NCBI GenBank assembly: GCA_032716605.1
Contig: CM064502.1
Location: 36,680,395-36,744,394 of the forward strand
Length of the DNA stretch: 64,000 nucleotides
Reading direction: 5' to 3'
Source: Paralithodes platypus
Taxonomy: Eukaryota; Arthropoda; Malacostraca; Decapoda; Lithodidae
A program made the position numbers and the translations under genes. Shown in pieces: positions 10,569 through 23,300 of the stretch. Each line of letters begins with the position of its first letter. Position 1 is the stretch's first letter. The notes below the pieces were generated by a model. The model did not search any database. It worked only from the letters and a program-made list of their open reading frames with translations, and was not told the DNA's origin.

Positions 10569-13500
10569 TAGTGGGGGCCGTATGTGTTGTCGCGATCCCA
10601 TACGCGACAACACATACGGCTGTAAATGGTTTAGCGGTGCCTTCCCATATCTCCTTTACCATGTGGAGAGGCCCTCTGACGCAGTGTCCAAACACAAGCT
10701 CATTAGGGATAAACCCCAAACTCTCCCCAGGTACCTCTCGTGCAGCGAATAACACATACGGCAGGCCAAGATCCCAGTCCTTGCCGTTCTCAAGACAATA
10801 GCAGCGAAGAATGCTTTTTAGAGTGGAATGCCACCTCTCTAACACCCCCTGACTCTCTGGGTGATAAGCAGATGACACTACAGTGACTATCCCATGCTGC
10901 TTCATTGTCTGAACGAACAAGTTGGAGGTGAAATTCGATCCTTGGTCTGACTGTAACTCCTGCGGGTATCCGTACCGGGAGAAGTATAATAGCAAGTTAC
11001 GGACCACCGTCTTCACCAAACCATTTCTCATCGGGTATGCGTCTGGGTACCGAGTTGCTACGTCCATGACTGTCAAGAGATATTTATTTCCGGCACTTGT
11101 GGGGAGGAGGGAGCCAACCATGTCGACTACTACTTTACTAAAGGGAGGCCCGCTGACGGGAATTGGGTGTAACGGAGCCTTTGGGATGCACTGGTTAGGT
11201 TTCCCGACCTTTTGGCACACACTGCACATTGCCACCCATGACACCACTTGTGCTCTTAAACCAGGCCACCAAAACAGATTCCCCAAATCCGCCACCGTCT
11301 TACGGACACCCAAGTGTCCCGCCAGCGGTACATCATGAGCCAACCTTAGTAGGCTATCCCTGCATACCCTCGGTATGACCAGCTGGTCTACCACTCCTGA
11401 CCCACCCTCCCAACTTCTCTGCGGGTCTTGGAATCGCCGATACAAGATGCCATCAATGAAAAAAAATCTCCAGACTTTGCATCCCTGTCCTCTTCGAGTT
11501 CGACAGCACCGTAACTACACTTTAGAACCTCCGGGACTTCTAGCTGCAATTTGCGAATATCTGAGGGAGCTAGCCTGTCTAAGTGTTTGCGAAACAACTC
11601 ATGCCCTCCCCCAACATCGAACTTTGCATCCCGTTGCTCTCTTCGTGTATACCGTTGCTGCCTCTGAGTCTCTTTAAGCCCTGCCTCTACACTCTCAGTG
11701 ACAGGTGGTGGTGCTTCTCCAGACTCTAATAATGGTGCTAATACTGAGTCCCCGAGAAGCGCTGCTGGTACTAGACTCTCCACCGTATCAGCTTTCAGCA
11801 CCTTCTCGTGACCGTTCCTCCGCTTATTTGAAGACTGTTGGTTAGGCTGTGACTCCCTGGATGCGAGAGATCTGGTTACAACACACGCCATTAGTTGCAC
11901 CTGACACTTCTCAACCCACTCCAGTTCCTCCCTACTCACGTCGGCCTGCTCCTCGGCAACGACTATGGGTGAAACCTTAGAAGCAGGCACCGCAAAGTCA
12001 TTGCCGAGAAGGAGGTCGACGCCCCCAACAGGCAATTTCTCCACGATTCCCACATCCAGTTCGCGAGTCACACCGTCAACTTCAAGCTCCATTCTAACAA
12101 GCGGGTATGACCTAGTTGCATTAACTCCCTGCACCACAACTACCCGCGCTGCGTTTATGGGTCTACCAGTGAAATTCTTCAAGAGTGTCTGAGAGGCACC
12201 TGTGTCACGCAAAAGCTGTACCCCGTGCTTCTTGCCCCCCCACTTCACGCAGCCATGCCCTCTATGGTCGCAAAAGGCATCGCGGACAGGGTTCGAGCCT
12301 TCCGGATCCTTCTTCACTGGCGGTGCTCCATCCTCTGATCTTATGCCTCCAGCAAACACAGAAGACTTCTGGAACACCCCAATGCTGCGAGCCAATGACA
12401 CAGCCGCCGTGGGAGGTCTGCTCGGACAAGCTTTTGCCATGTGCCCCTCTTTGTGACAGTGATAACACTCAAATTTCCCCTTGGACTTATACTGAGGTGT
12501 AAAAGTCCCCTGACCCTTCTGAAACGAGGCGGTGCTAGGTTTGTGATCAGTCTTTGTGTCATTGCTTTTAAATTTATGTGTGTCCATATTCCGGGGAGGG
12601 GGATGGTAACGCTCCTTAACGCCTACATCGTTTCTCTGTGCAGAGCCGCACCCCCGAATTAGTGACAACCGAAGATCAGCCATCTCTGCTGCTTCTACGA
12701 GAGTTCTTGGGTTCTTCTCTTTAAGGTTTAAAGTCAAGTCGCCGCCCGTACACTTATAAAACTGCTCTAGAAGCATCAACTGTTTCATCTCATCAAACGT
12801 AGTTGTCTTCTCTGATCTGAGCCAGTTTCCCATAGCATCGGACAGGTCCCAGGCGTGCTCCAAGAAGGTACTGTCTCGCCCCTTAGTCACACCCCGGAAC
12901 TTTAACCTATATGTCTCGGGTTGTAGCTCGTATGCCCGCAGGACAGCCTTCTTGAGCTCCTCATAAACAACGCAGGACTCCAAAGGCAGTGCATCGTAAG
13001 CCTTGAGCCCCTTACCTACGAGTCTAGAGGACACAAGGGCCGCCCACTTAACTTCAGGACACTGATGCTCCCGGCACTTCTTCTCAAATCTATTGAAAAA
13101 CTCTGTGACACCAGACTCGTCAAATACAGGGACCAGTTTGAGAAGGTGCGACAGAGACTGATCATGCGCCCGGTTTCCAGTACCGAGTCGCTGTCCCGTC
13201 GTCTCAACACGAGACTTCTCTAAATCCATGTCGGCACAGTATCTTGTAGATTCTAGTTCAGTCCTAAGCTCAGCTTCCCTCGTCTGTTGCTGCATCCTAG
13301 CCGGCTCATTTCTCTCTTCTATCTTAGCTAGCTCTATCTGCTGTTGACTCTGATGTTGCATCTTTGCCATCTCGAGATGAAAGAGCATCTCCGGGGTCAA
13401 ACCTTGAGGAGGAGGAGGAGATGCAATGATATTAGAAAAACCCGGTGATCCCCCCAGGGGCAAACCACCCTGCCAGTCACTACCCACCTGTGGAAGCGTG

Positions 13501-16500
13501 CTCAGGGTCGGTACTCCAATAGGAGGATTGGGAGTCGAGTGAAGGGGAAGCTCGGCCAAAGGGCTCTGAGCACTCACCCTACCTCGTACGCCAGTCATCC
13601 AACCCAGCACACATGTCATCAGGTCATCCTTGGTCATGCCACTAGTACATACATGACCGATAGCTGCGGCTAAGCACTGGAGACCGTACCGATTCATACC
13701 CACCAACCGGTCGGAAGTAACAGGCCATTGTAAAAAATTCCTTGCATCCTCCTCACTGTTCACCAAGTTAACAACCTGCCCATGCTGCTGCTCCTCAGCT
13801 TCTACATCACGTACTGTGTCTTCATCCTGCACTGATCCGCTATAAGACATGATGCTCACTGAAGATTTTTCACTTTGATACACAAAAAAGAAGTACCCCA
13901 AACTCTTATACCACAATATTCACAATAAAAAATTCTCGGAGACAGCTTAAGTGCTATATTACTTTGCTAAAAAAAATAATTCTTGCATGTCCTCAAAAAA
14001 TATTCCACAAAATCAACAAATGTTCACTGCCTAAACTGTGAGAAAAATCTGCACAATAACCTGCAATTATATGTCAGTTCACCAAATCCTGAGCTAGGTC
14101 GCCATTTGTTACGATCGGGTCTCGTATAAATCAGTGGCTCTTATACATTGGACTAGACTGGCATAAATGCAACAACGGAAACGCTAGATCCAACCCCTGA
14201 TATATAATCCCGTCGAACAAAGAACACATATACCCTCCAGAGTTATATCTGCAATAGCGGGGTATCTTAACTCTCAGTATCTATGTGCTTCTACTATAGG
14301 CTGATGTTCTCTGAAACAGCCTATTACCTATAACATAATGGTTGCTTAGTTATGGTACACAAGGAAAAGATAGTTAACTTAATTAAATCACAAGAGTGAC
14401 CTAATGCAAACAAGAAGAAGGTTTACTTAACGTTACTTTAATCAATAATATCTGTCACTCCTTTATGAAAGAAAGTGTTGTAAGTCCTCAAGCACCGAAC
14501 AAGGAATCTTCTGAATAATGTCGGATGCTACTAAGAAGAACGTATCGGAAATGGAACCACAAAATAGCAGGAGGCAGGACAATGCACGTGTAGGCTAAAT
14601 ACACAAAAAGGCTGGACATATAATGTTATTGGACACAAGAATATTATAAGCGGTGCAACTGTAATAATGCTCGCCACGAAAAAGTAGTACTCCTATTAAC
14701 AAAACCGGTCTATGCTGGTTGTGTCTCTCTACAGCAACCTAGACCTCAAAATGCTTGTGTACAAATAATGGGTATGCATAAAAGAGTATATGATCTAATC
14801 CAGCTAATGTCTACCCGGGTTAATAAAGTCTAGCTGGGATGCGCAAAGGTACAGAATTCTGGTGAAGCAAGGCAGCTCCTAGGCTAGTGTGGACCGTGGG
14901 TCTGTACGGCCTGATTACGTTAATATGAAGGGGTGCTCTCTTGAGGATTCTCGATCACAAGTATCGAGTATTTTCCTGGCGACCCTCAAAAGTAAAAGCA
15001 AATAGAGTTAGAACAGTGTTGGGTGGATTAGGCAAGCAGCCCTCACGCACTACACAGTCTAAACTCCAAGGTACACAGACAAAAGATCCACCCAGGTAAC
15101 CCACAGAATCCGTAGTGTCATGTAGCTCAAAAGTAGCCTACACACATTGAAAACACCAACAGCAAGGTACCTGATCCCTAGTCTAGCATTATTTAACCCT
15201 GTAGAAACATTAGTGATTGATGGAGACAGTCTGAGCAATACAATCTCCCAAAAAGACAATGACTATCTTCAACCTTAATCTAGTACATAAGAAATGTGAG
15301 ATCCAGCATATAATACAGTCTGGCCAACAATTCAAGGTGTGGATGCAGAGAACCAGAGGGGAATTTATATTAATAAAAGGTGAGGAAGTAGTGGAAATGA
15401 TAGAGGCAGTAGGAGAGAAAGATTCTAAGACAAGAGTGTGGGACAGTTCAAGGGAGATGCTTAGAGTATGCTGTCTGGGAAGGATCTGACAAAGGATATT
15501 CCCATAGACCTCCTGGCTGGAGTCCCAGTTCGCAAGAATGGCACGAGGGCGCGCGATAGTCGCCCAGTAAGCAGCCGCGTAGTAGGCAGTGTTAGGCAGG
15601 AGGCAACGAATCCCGTGAGGCCTATGTAAGGGGGCCAGCCACGCGCCGCACTCACTACCAAGTCACACCACCTTGTCTCTCTCCCTCTCCCTCTCCCGCT
15701 CGCCTTCCCATCATCCAACTACTTAACACAATACTTTCAATTGACTAAATAAAATAGAAAAGATTGTGACAGACGAAAATAAAGAACAGTTCTGAACTGT
15801 GTGCAACACAAGCTTTCTCGAGAAGGAAAGTACACAATGATAGGTAGACTGTAGCTATATTCTCTGCCCTGGCGAGTCCTAGCGAGTAAGCCATGCGGTT
15901 CTGGGGGAAGCGGTGAGCGTCACAATACTCCCTCAGTCATTGTCTTACCCCAGTAACGATTGGATGTGCTCCGCTGGTGGTCCCACTTGGATACCCAAAT
16001 CTCCTACACCAGCGGTCGGTTTTGTGCTCATATCTAGACAATGCCAGCGGCTATGAACTTGGAAACTTCAGACATTGCTGCCATATGGGTCCTTTACAGT
16101 GCTGGGCATTCAAATCGAGTGATTTCTTGGCAGACGGGTGTTAATTTGAGGACAATCCAGCGGTGTACTAAGAAGTTTCGTGAGGCGGGTGACGCTGCCG
16201 ACATCGGCCATAAGTCGAAGCCTGGTAGGCCTAGAAAAATAAGTGCCAGGACCCTTGTAGAGCTCAAGTGGCAGATTGAGGGCAATCCTCGTCTGACTGC
16301 ACATCAATTGAAGTAAAATAATCCCAGTTTGTTGGGTAATGTGGCCATTAGAACTATCCGCACGGCCCTTGCCACAAAACTCAATTATCGGAGTTTAAGG
16401 CCACTCAAGAAACTTCTGATAACTCTCCGCCAAGCTAGAAACCGGAGATATTTCGCTGCTAAGTACCTTCGTTGGTCTTTAGGCAAGTGGAAGTCAGTGT

Positions 16501-17328
16501 TGTGGAGCGATGAGGCAACTTTCACGGTCACTAACAACCGTGGAGGAAATGTGAGGGTGCGCCGGGGTGGCAACAGGTTGGACCGCAAGTACCTAGCAAC
16601 CGCTGTTAAGTACCCAGACAGTCTCATGGTATGGGCTTGCTTCACCTACCATGGTGTTGGTGACTTGGTAGTGCTGCCCAAAATCATTCGCATGAATCGT
16701 TTAATTACTTGGAACTATTAAATTACCATTTGCCAAGTTCATACAGAAAAACTAAAGCAACTTTCTTCATGCAAGACAGTGCACCTTGCCACACGGCAGC
16801 CCGTTATGTCACTGAGTGGATGGATGATGTGGGTTTAAACTACTGCAAGGACTGGCCTAGTAACTCCCCTGATATTAACCCAATAGAGAACTTGTGGGCT
16901 ATTATTACTCAGGCAGTATATAGATATCATCAAGAAGGCCAAATAATCCACCTTAGCCTAATCTCACCAGCTTTTTGTTTTATCTTTCAACCTTTTTCTC
17001 TCTTTCTCTGGCTTGTATCTATTCGACCCCTTTCAACCAACTGTTTAAGACGTTTATCCCCATCCAGGTGTCGATTTCTTCCTGGCAAGCGATAGCGAGC
17101 CAGCATTGTATGGAAAAGCCGGAGATATTTTTCTATCGAAAAATGTACACATTTAGCTAGCTGTCAAAACATAAATATATATATATGGTGGCTCGCTGCC
17201 GCTCGCCAGGAAAATATTGACACCTGGATGGGGGTTAAACATCTTAAAACAGTAGGCTGAATGGGGCCGAATGGATACAAGCCAAAGAGAGAGGGATAGA
17301 AAGAGAAAACAAAGCGAAGTGGGCTCCC

Positions 17329-17360
<32 letters not shown>

Positions 17361-20300
17361 TAATGGTTTATTGTCCAAGAAAGTCATATAGTACATATGA
17401 TACATACATTATAACATTGTGTCTTGGCTTACACATCAGACTTTAAGAGTATTATTCTATTTCTAAATAAATTATGCTCTATATACTGACATAATGTTTA
17501 ACAAATATTATTAAAAAATATATTTGATTAAAAATAATTGTCAATATCATTTATAATATAATTTCATATCATTTATTTCATCATTCATTTGGCAACAAGT
17601 TTAATTTGGATACTATATAATTTATGGTATACTAGTGTTTTTGTACCTTTCAGTCCTACAACGTACAGCCCGTAACAATTGTCTACCTCTTCTAGTGTCC
17701 CTACCATGTATATTGTACATATGCAGTGGCAAGAGATGTCTGTGCTTGTCTGATTTTAATAAGTTTTGTCCCAATCTAACTGTTAGCTCTTCTCTCCTGA
17801 GATACAACGATTGTGAATTTATAGTTATTAATGCTGCTTCGTAACTTACATATTGGTTGCCAAGAATGACCCTAAAACACCTTTTCTTTATTTTCTCTAT
17901 TTGGTTGTGTTGTGCTTGGGTTAATCCAGGATGCCAAACAGGTGCAGCATATCCTAACGAAGTTCTAATAAACCAATTATACAATACTAAACTTGTGTTT
18001 ACACTGAAACCAAATTGACGTGCCCTATATAAGATGAACATACATTTGTTTACTTTTAATGACATATAATTGACATGGTCTGTCCAAGTTAGGTTTGAGT
18101 TTATGCGTAATCCTAACAATTTACAACTGTGCACAATGGGTATATTACTTTCATTCAACTGCAGCTGGGGGTACACAATGGGCCTTTTTGGGGGCGATAC
18201 AATCATAACTTCACATTTAAGGGGATTAGGCGTAATTTTAATTTTCATTCATTTTTTTTTGTTTTTTTTTTGTTTTTTTTTTCTATATTCCAACTTACTT
18301 CCTCTCGGGCATAGGCTGAGAGCCTTAACATTCACCGCTTTACAATGAACAGTGAAGCCCGTGAGGTCTTGTTCCAGTCTAGGGAGTGAGACATGTGAAG
18401 CACGTAGAGTACAACGAGCACCTGCCATCTTGCCTTCACATGAGGCACGGTGCTCACTCATGGCCCGAAACGACCCCATCTCTGAAGCCACCTCGTTCCC
18501 GTGCTTCACTGTCTCACTCCCTACACTCGGACTCTCACACTTACACACACACAACGCCACCTGTTGAGCAGATAACTCACCAGGCATTGCACCCCTATAG
18601 CATATTTTGAATATGGGAATATTCATACAGTGCTATTTAATCAGGGAACAATGAGGGTATTTTATTGACGTTTCGGTGGGCTTGTGGTAATGCACTGATA
18701 CTAGGTACAGCACAAATTCCATCCCAATAATATCTTCCCATTGATACATCGGGATTTGAACCCGGGACCTTTGGATTACCAGCCCAGTGGCAAGACCACT
18801 CCACCACACCTCATCTAACGTGGTTTGCATCTTGAATGTGATTGTATCGTTTGTATCAACAATTTCGGCTAATGTGAGATCGTCAACATACTTCATACGG
18901 ATATTTGCGTTACGGGCTATACTATTAACTATAGCTAAAAATAGTATAGGCCCCAGCCGGGTCGCTTGTGGTACCCCACATGTGATGTAATCGTACAGGG
19001 ATATTGTGTCCTGATATCGTACCCTGTGCTGGTGATCTGATAGGAAGCTTGATATGAATGATAACGTACAGTGATGGACGGCAACCCAAGAGAAAGAGTT
19101 CACGAATTGCTACTGTGTGGTCTATATAGTCAACAGCTTTTTTAAAATCAACAAAAACGATTTATGCAATTTGTTTAGGTTTATCTATCCCCTTCAATAA
19201 TGTGTCTAACAAATGAATCATGTAATGTGTGGTCGAACTTCCTTTCAGATTTCCATATTGGCATGGGTCGATATTGGGTCTGATATCTTCTAAAACTATT
19301 TCCGCTACAAAGTCCTCGAGGATTTTTCCTAGATCAGGTGTGAGTGATAAAGGTCGCAACTCACCTAACTTAAAGGAGGCTGGATATGCAGTGTTGACCT
19401 TGATTTGCTACCCTGCTTCTTCTTATCACATTATACAAACTATAATCCTCTGAGTACCAGCGACGTGTGTTATATTATATCCTAGCAGCATTTAGACGAT
19501 ATTATGCAGCTTAGGAAGGATATGTGGTACTTAAAAGGGTTGGCTGAGATAGTTTGAAGCCTTATTATTGTTATTGGTCCTTCGTAATGTGACGCCTCCC
19601 GGCGTTTGCAGAATGGTTGCGTGGGGCATTGCAGCTCGCTAGCGCTTGCCAGGATGGGGGGATGGGCTGCAGTTGTCCTAGAATGATCTGCTTTATTTCA
19701 TTGGGGTCGTGTTGCCACAGACAGTCTAGAAATGGTCTTTGTTTTCGCCTGTGACAAAGCATTGTATTTTATATCATGAGTTGAACATAAGATGCATTGT
19801 AGTGAAGGAGAGAGAGAGAGCCAGCGAGCAGGGTGGGGGAGGTGAGTGTTGCTTTTCCTCCTCCTCCCTCCCGGAGGAGTTGTTCGCCCGCATGGTCTTT
19901 TCTCTCGGTTTTGATTGGCTGGTGGTTCCTGGCGCCTTCTGCAGGCCTGCTGCCGGGTGAAGTAGCGGCCTGTGATTGGCTGACCACCGTGCCTTTGTGT
20001 GGGATCCTGGAGGGGTCCAGAAGAGCTATTCTCCTCAGAACACACACTTCGAGGTGGTACTTGGTGACGCTCTGGTCTCTCTCACAGGCCTGTAGCCCCC
20101 CCCATCTACAAGCGGAAGAAGAAAGAAGGAAGGAGAAAGAAGAAAGAAGGAAGAAGAAAGAAGAAAGGAGATCTTCAAGCAGCAGTAGAAGAAGAAGATG
20201 GACGAGTTGAGGACCAGAAAAACCTAGCCCCAACGCTTCCTCCATCAGTTCTCTCTCCTCCTCCAATCGACCCTCGATCTGAGCTCGCCCGGCCAATCAG

Positions 20301-23300
20301 CTCACTGCATCTCACCTCATATCTCATCATCATCCTTGTCCATTCTCATTACTTTCCTATACTCTTATCTTTTCCCCAAAACCTTTCCCACTACTTTTCC
20401 TTTTCTAAATTATTAAATATTACCCACTACCGCCCATTAGAAGCCCACTTGTAGTACGACGCCGAACCCTGAAGGCATTGCCATGAAGGGGGGGGTTTAG
20501 CCCCTGGTTATAGGAGGCAAGTGGGTAGGGTTTATACTTCAAGTAGGTTAGGGTCTGGTGACATAGGCTTGCCTACAGTCCAAGGACATAGGTAGGAGTT
20601 AGGTTTTTTCTGGGGACATCCCATAGGGGTGGCCCCTGGGTACAGTTTTAAAATTCTCCATAAAATGTTCAATTAACTCTACCTCCCTAACTTGTTATTT
20701 TCCCCATTCATTTTCACTTTTCTTATAGTTAGAAATTAAACTTGTTTCTCCCAATGATTCAGTATGGCACTGTATGTTAAATTTAAATGCATTAACAATC
20801 CCCCTGATGACCCAGGCTCTCACATATTTAGTATCACTCAAACCCAAATAGTCAGAGTTTTCAAAAATCTCAATGTAATCAAAATAAGACTTGCTTCACA
20901 AAAAGATCTTGATGCATATCTCAACCCCGCCACTCTAAAGAAACTCCAATCTGCTGGTTATGAACTAGTCCTCTCCCCAGAACTAAAAGCTGCCTGTACA
21001 GTCAAAATTCTGCACCCTGACAAGAACATCTTCAACAAAGACGAAGATGAGATTGCCAGGGAAATTTCCAAGAAAAACTCCATCACTGTCTGTGAAGTAT
21101 ATAAAACCCAACGTCAAGCCCTCAAAATTCGATGTGCCTCCCCTCAGGAGGCCAGTAAGCTTCTAAAAACAGGTCTCAAGGCATTTCATGTGATTTTGCT
21201 GCCTGATTTTCTGACCCCTGAGTCCTGGATCAATCTCAGGCAGTGCTATAACTGTTATGCTTACGGACATCCCACAGCCCAATGTCAAAAAACAGTAACT
21301 TGCTCTCGTTGTGCTGAGTCAGGGCACTCATTTACCACCTGCTCTTCAATCACTCTGAAATGCTCAAACTGCAATGGCCCTCACATTGCAATCAGTGCCG
21401 AATGTCCCTTCCGTCTCAATGTCTTAAAAGACACTAGAAAAAACGCAAAGGCCACTCCAACCAATCCCAACCAAACACGTCCTTTATTCTCATCCCACCC
21501 AGTCACTGCCAAATCATATGCTTCAGCGAGCACCTCACACATCCCTCAATCCTCCCCCCCTACCCCACCCAACATCAATCCTCCCGGCCCATTGTTCAAC
21601 CGCGAAATATTCGCCCAAACTTCAGTCCTTGTTAATGTTGCACTCCACCTCACGAACCAAAAAGTCACCCCACAGTTTAACAAGCTACTAAATGATGGCC
21701 TGACTGCCCACAATCTCCCTGCCATCATGATCCCTGAGTCTTGGTTCCAGCATAGCAAGAACTCTCATAATCCATCTCTCTCAGCCACTCCTCTTCCTAT
21801 TCCACTACCCTCAACCTCTACCTCCAACTCATCCTCCACTACCCCTATTCCTCAACCCCCAAGCGCCAACGAAATCCCTGAAATGTCAATCCCTCTCACC
21901 ACTGAAAATGAACCTCAAGATCTCCCTACCCAAACCCCCCCCCTCACAAATGTCACTGACCCAACTCTCAATGCATCTGACCCTGACCTTCCTAACCTTA
22001 CTACCCCAACATCCTTCATGCCTCCCCCACCCCCTCCTACACCAAAAACGCCCACCATTCCTCCCCAATCTCCTCTAAAACGAAAACCCACCAGTCCAGC
22101 TGTGATATCCTCCCCTGAATTAAACCGTTCTCGGTCAAAGTCACGTAAAGTCGAAACCCCAAGAAAAAACACCAAATCTACCTCCAAATCTCCATCTTTT
22201 GGAGGAGTCCGCTCCTTATCCTCTCCCTCTCCAACCCGGGCCCCACCGTCCCCCCACTTCCCCACACATAGCTCACTTCACGATACCCCATCATGTTAAG
22301 AGTCATCCAATTCAACATAAGACACTACTACAATAACAGACACCTACTCACACAATTAATTTTAGATAATGACCCAGACATAATACTAATTAACAGCACC
22401 TGTACGTACAACACACATAAAATTAGATTCTTTGGTTACACAACACGACAGACCGACGGCGATGCCAACGATGGAGTTGCAATCATGATAAAAAGCACCA
22501 TTCAACACGAATTCATCACAGACTGGACATACAAGCATTTCCTTGCAGTTAACACACACAACACTCGGACCCCTCATAGTTGCCACCACATATGTCAGAC
22601 CCAATACCTACATCCCTTACACAGCCCTAAATACCTTATTCAATAACAATGCACCTACACTTATACTTGCAGACTTTAACGCTAGACACCAAGCTTTCCA
22701 ACATAATACCATTAATCAACGTGGAATTCAACTATTAGCACTACACAACCACAAAAGATTAACTTTTCAAGGCCCAGATTTCAACACAGTTTTCACACCA
22801 AACGGTAATGGTAAACCTGACTTAATTTTTTCAAACCAAGCTTTTAATATATTCCATCATGATATTTCCCCAGGGCCACTTTCAGGATCAGATCACATCC
22901 CAGTTTTCATGTCAATTTCTTCAAACCCAATTCAAGTCCCATGTCAATCTCATTTTAACTACTCACAAGCAAACTGGGAAGAATTCAAAAACATTTTATC
23001 AGAAGACAACTACATACACGACTATGAGGGACAACACTACACACACATAGACCAACAAATTGAGAACCTACAGAACAAAATCATAAATGCAGCCAACACA
23101 ACCATCCCAAAAACTACATACAAAATCAAACACACTTTCAGACCCTCCATCAGAACACAACGACTCCTAGTGTGCTATCGTCGTCGATTCGAACAGAACA
23201 AACACAACCACATACCAGGCCGAGTACGTTACGATCTCTCCAACCTCAGAACTCACATCCTCAACAGCCTGCAATCTGATCATGATGCTCACTGGACTCA

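Larger units (their letters stand above)
10617..15924 (-). mobile_element. Gmr1-like Ty3/Gypsy retrotransposon, 3'-truncated
   Basis: The minus-strand order is LTR (15924 to 14107), primer-binding leader, gag-protease (13850 to 11388), integrase (about 11470 to 10617). The element ends inside or just after the integrase. No RT, RNase H or 3' LTR follows, and the break coincides with a perfect 18-bp hairpin. Direct contact of protease with integrase matches the IN-before-RT order of Gmr1-like elements and of the related copy at 19588. Confidence 0.85.

Noticed and set aside
15059..15718. Short frames in the minus-strand LTR
   Set aside because: They lie within LTR sequence with no similarity to proteins and are not shared between LTR copies.
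18752..18815. A tRNA gene on the minus strand
   Set aside because: It has A and B boxes but no complete cloverleaf; it is followed by a SINE body and poly-A and sits inside a LINE.
19698..20296. Overlapping 100-175-codon frames on both strands in the LTR (repeated at 31376-32051 and 33236-33809)
   Set aside because: They recur only because the LTR recurs, frames differ between copies, and no domain is visible.
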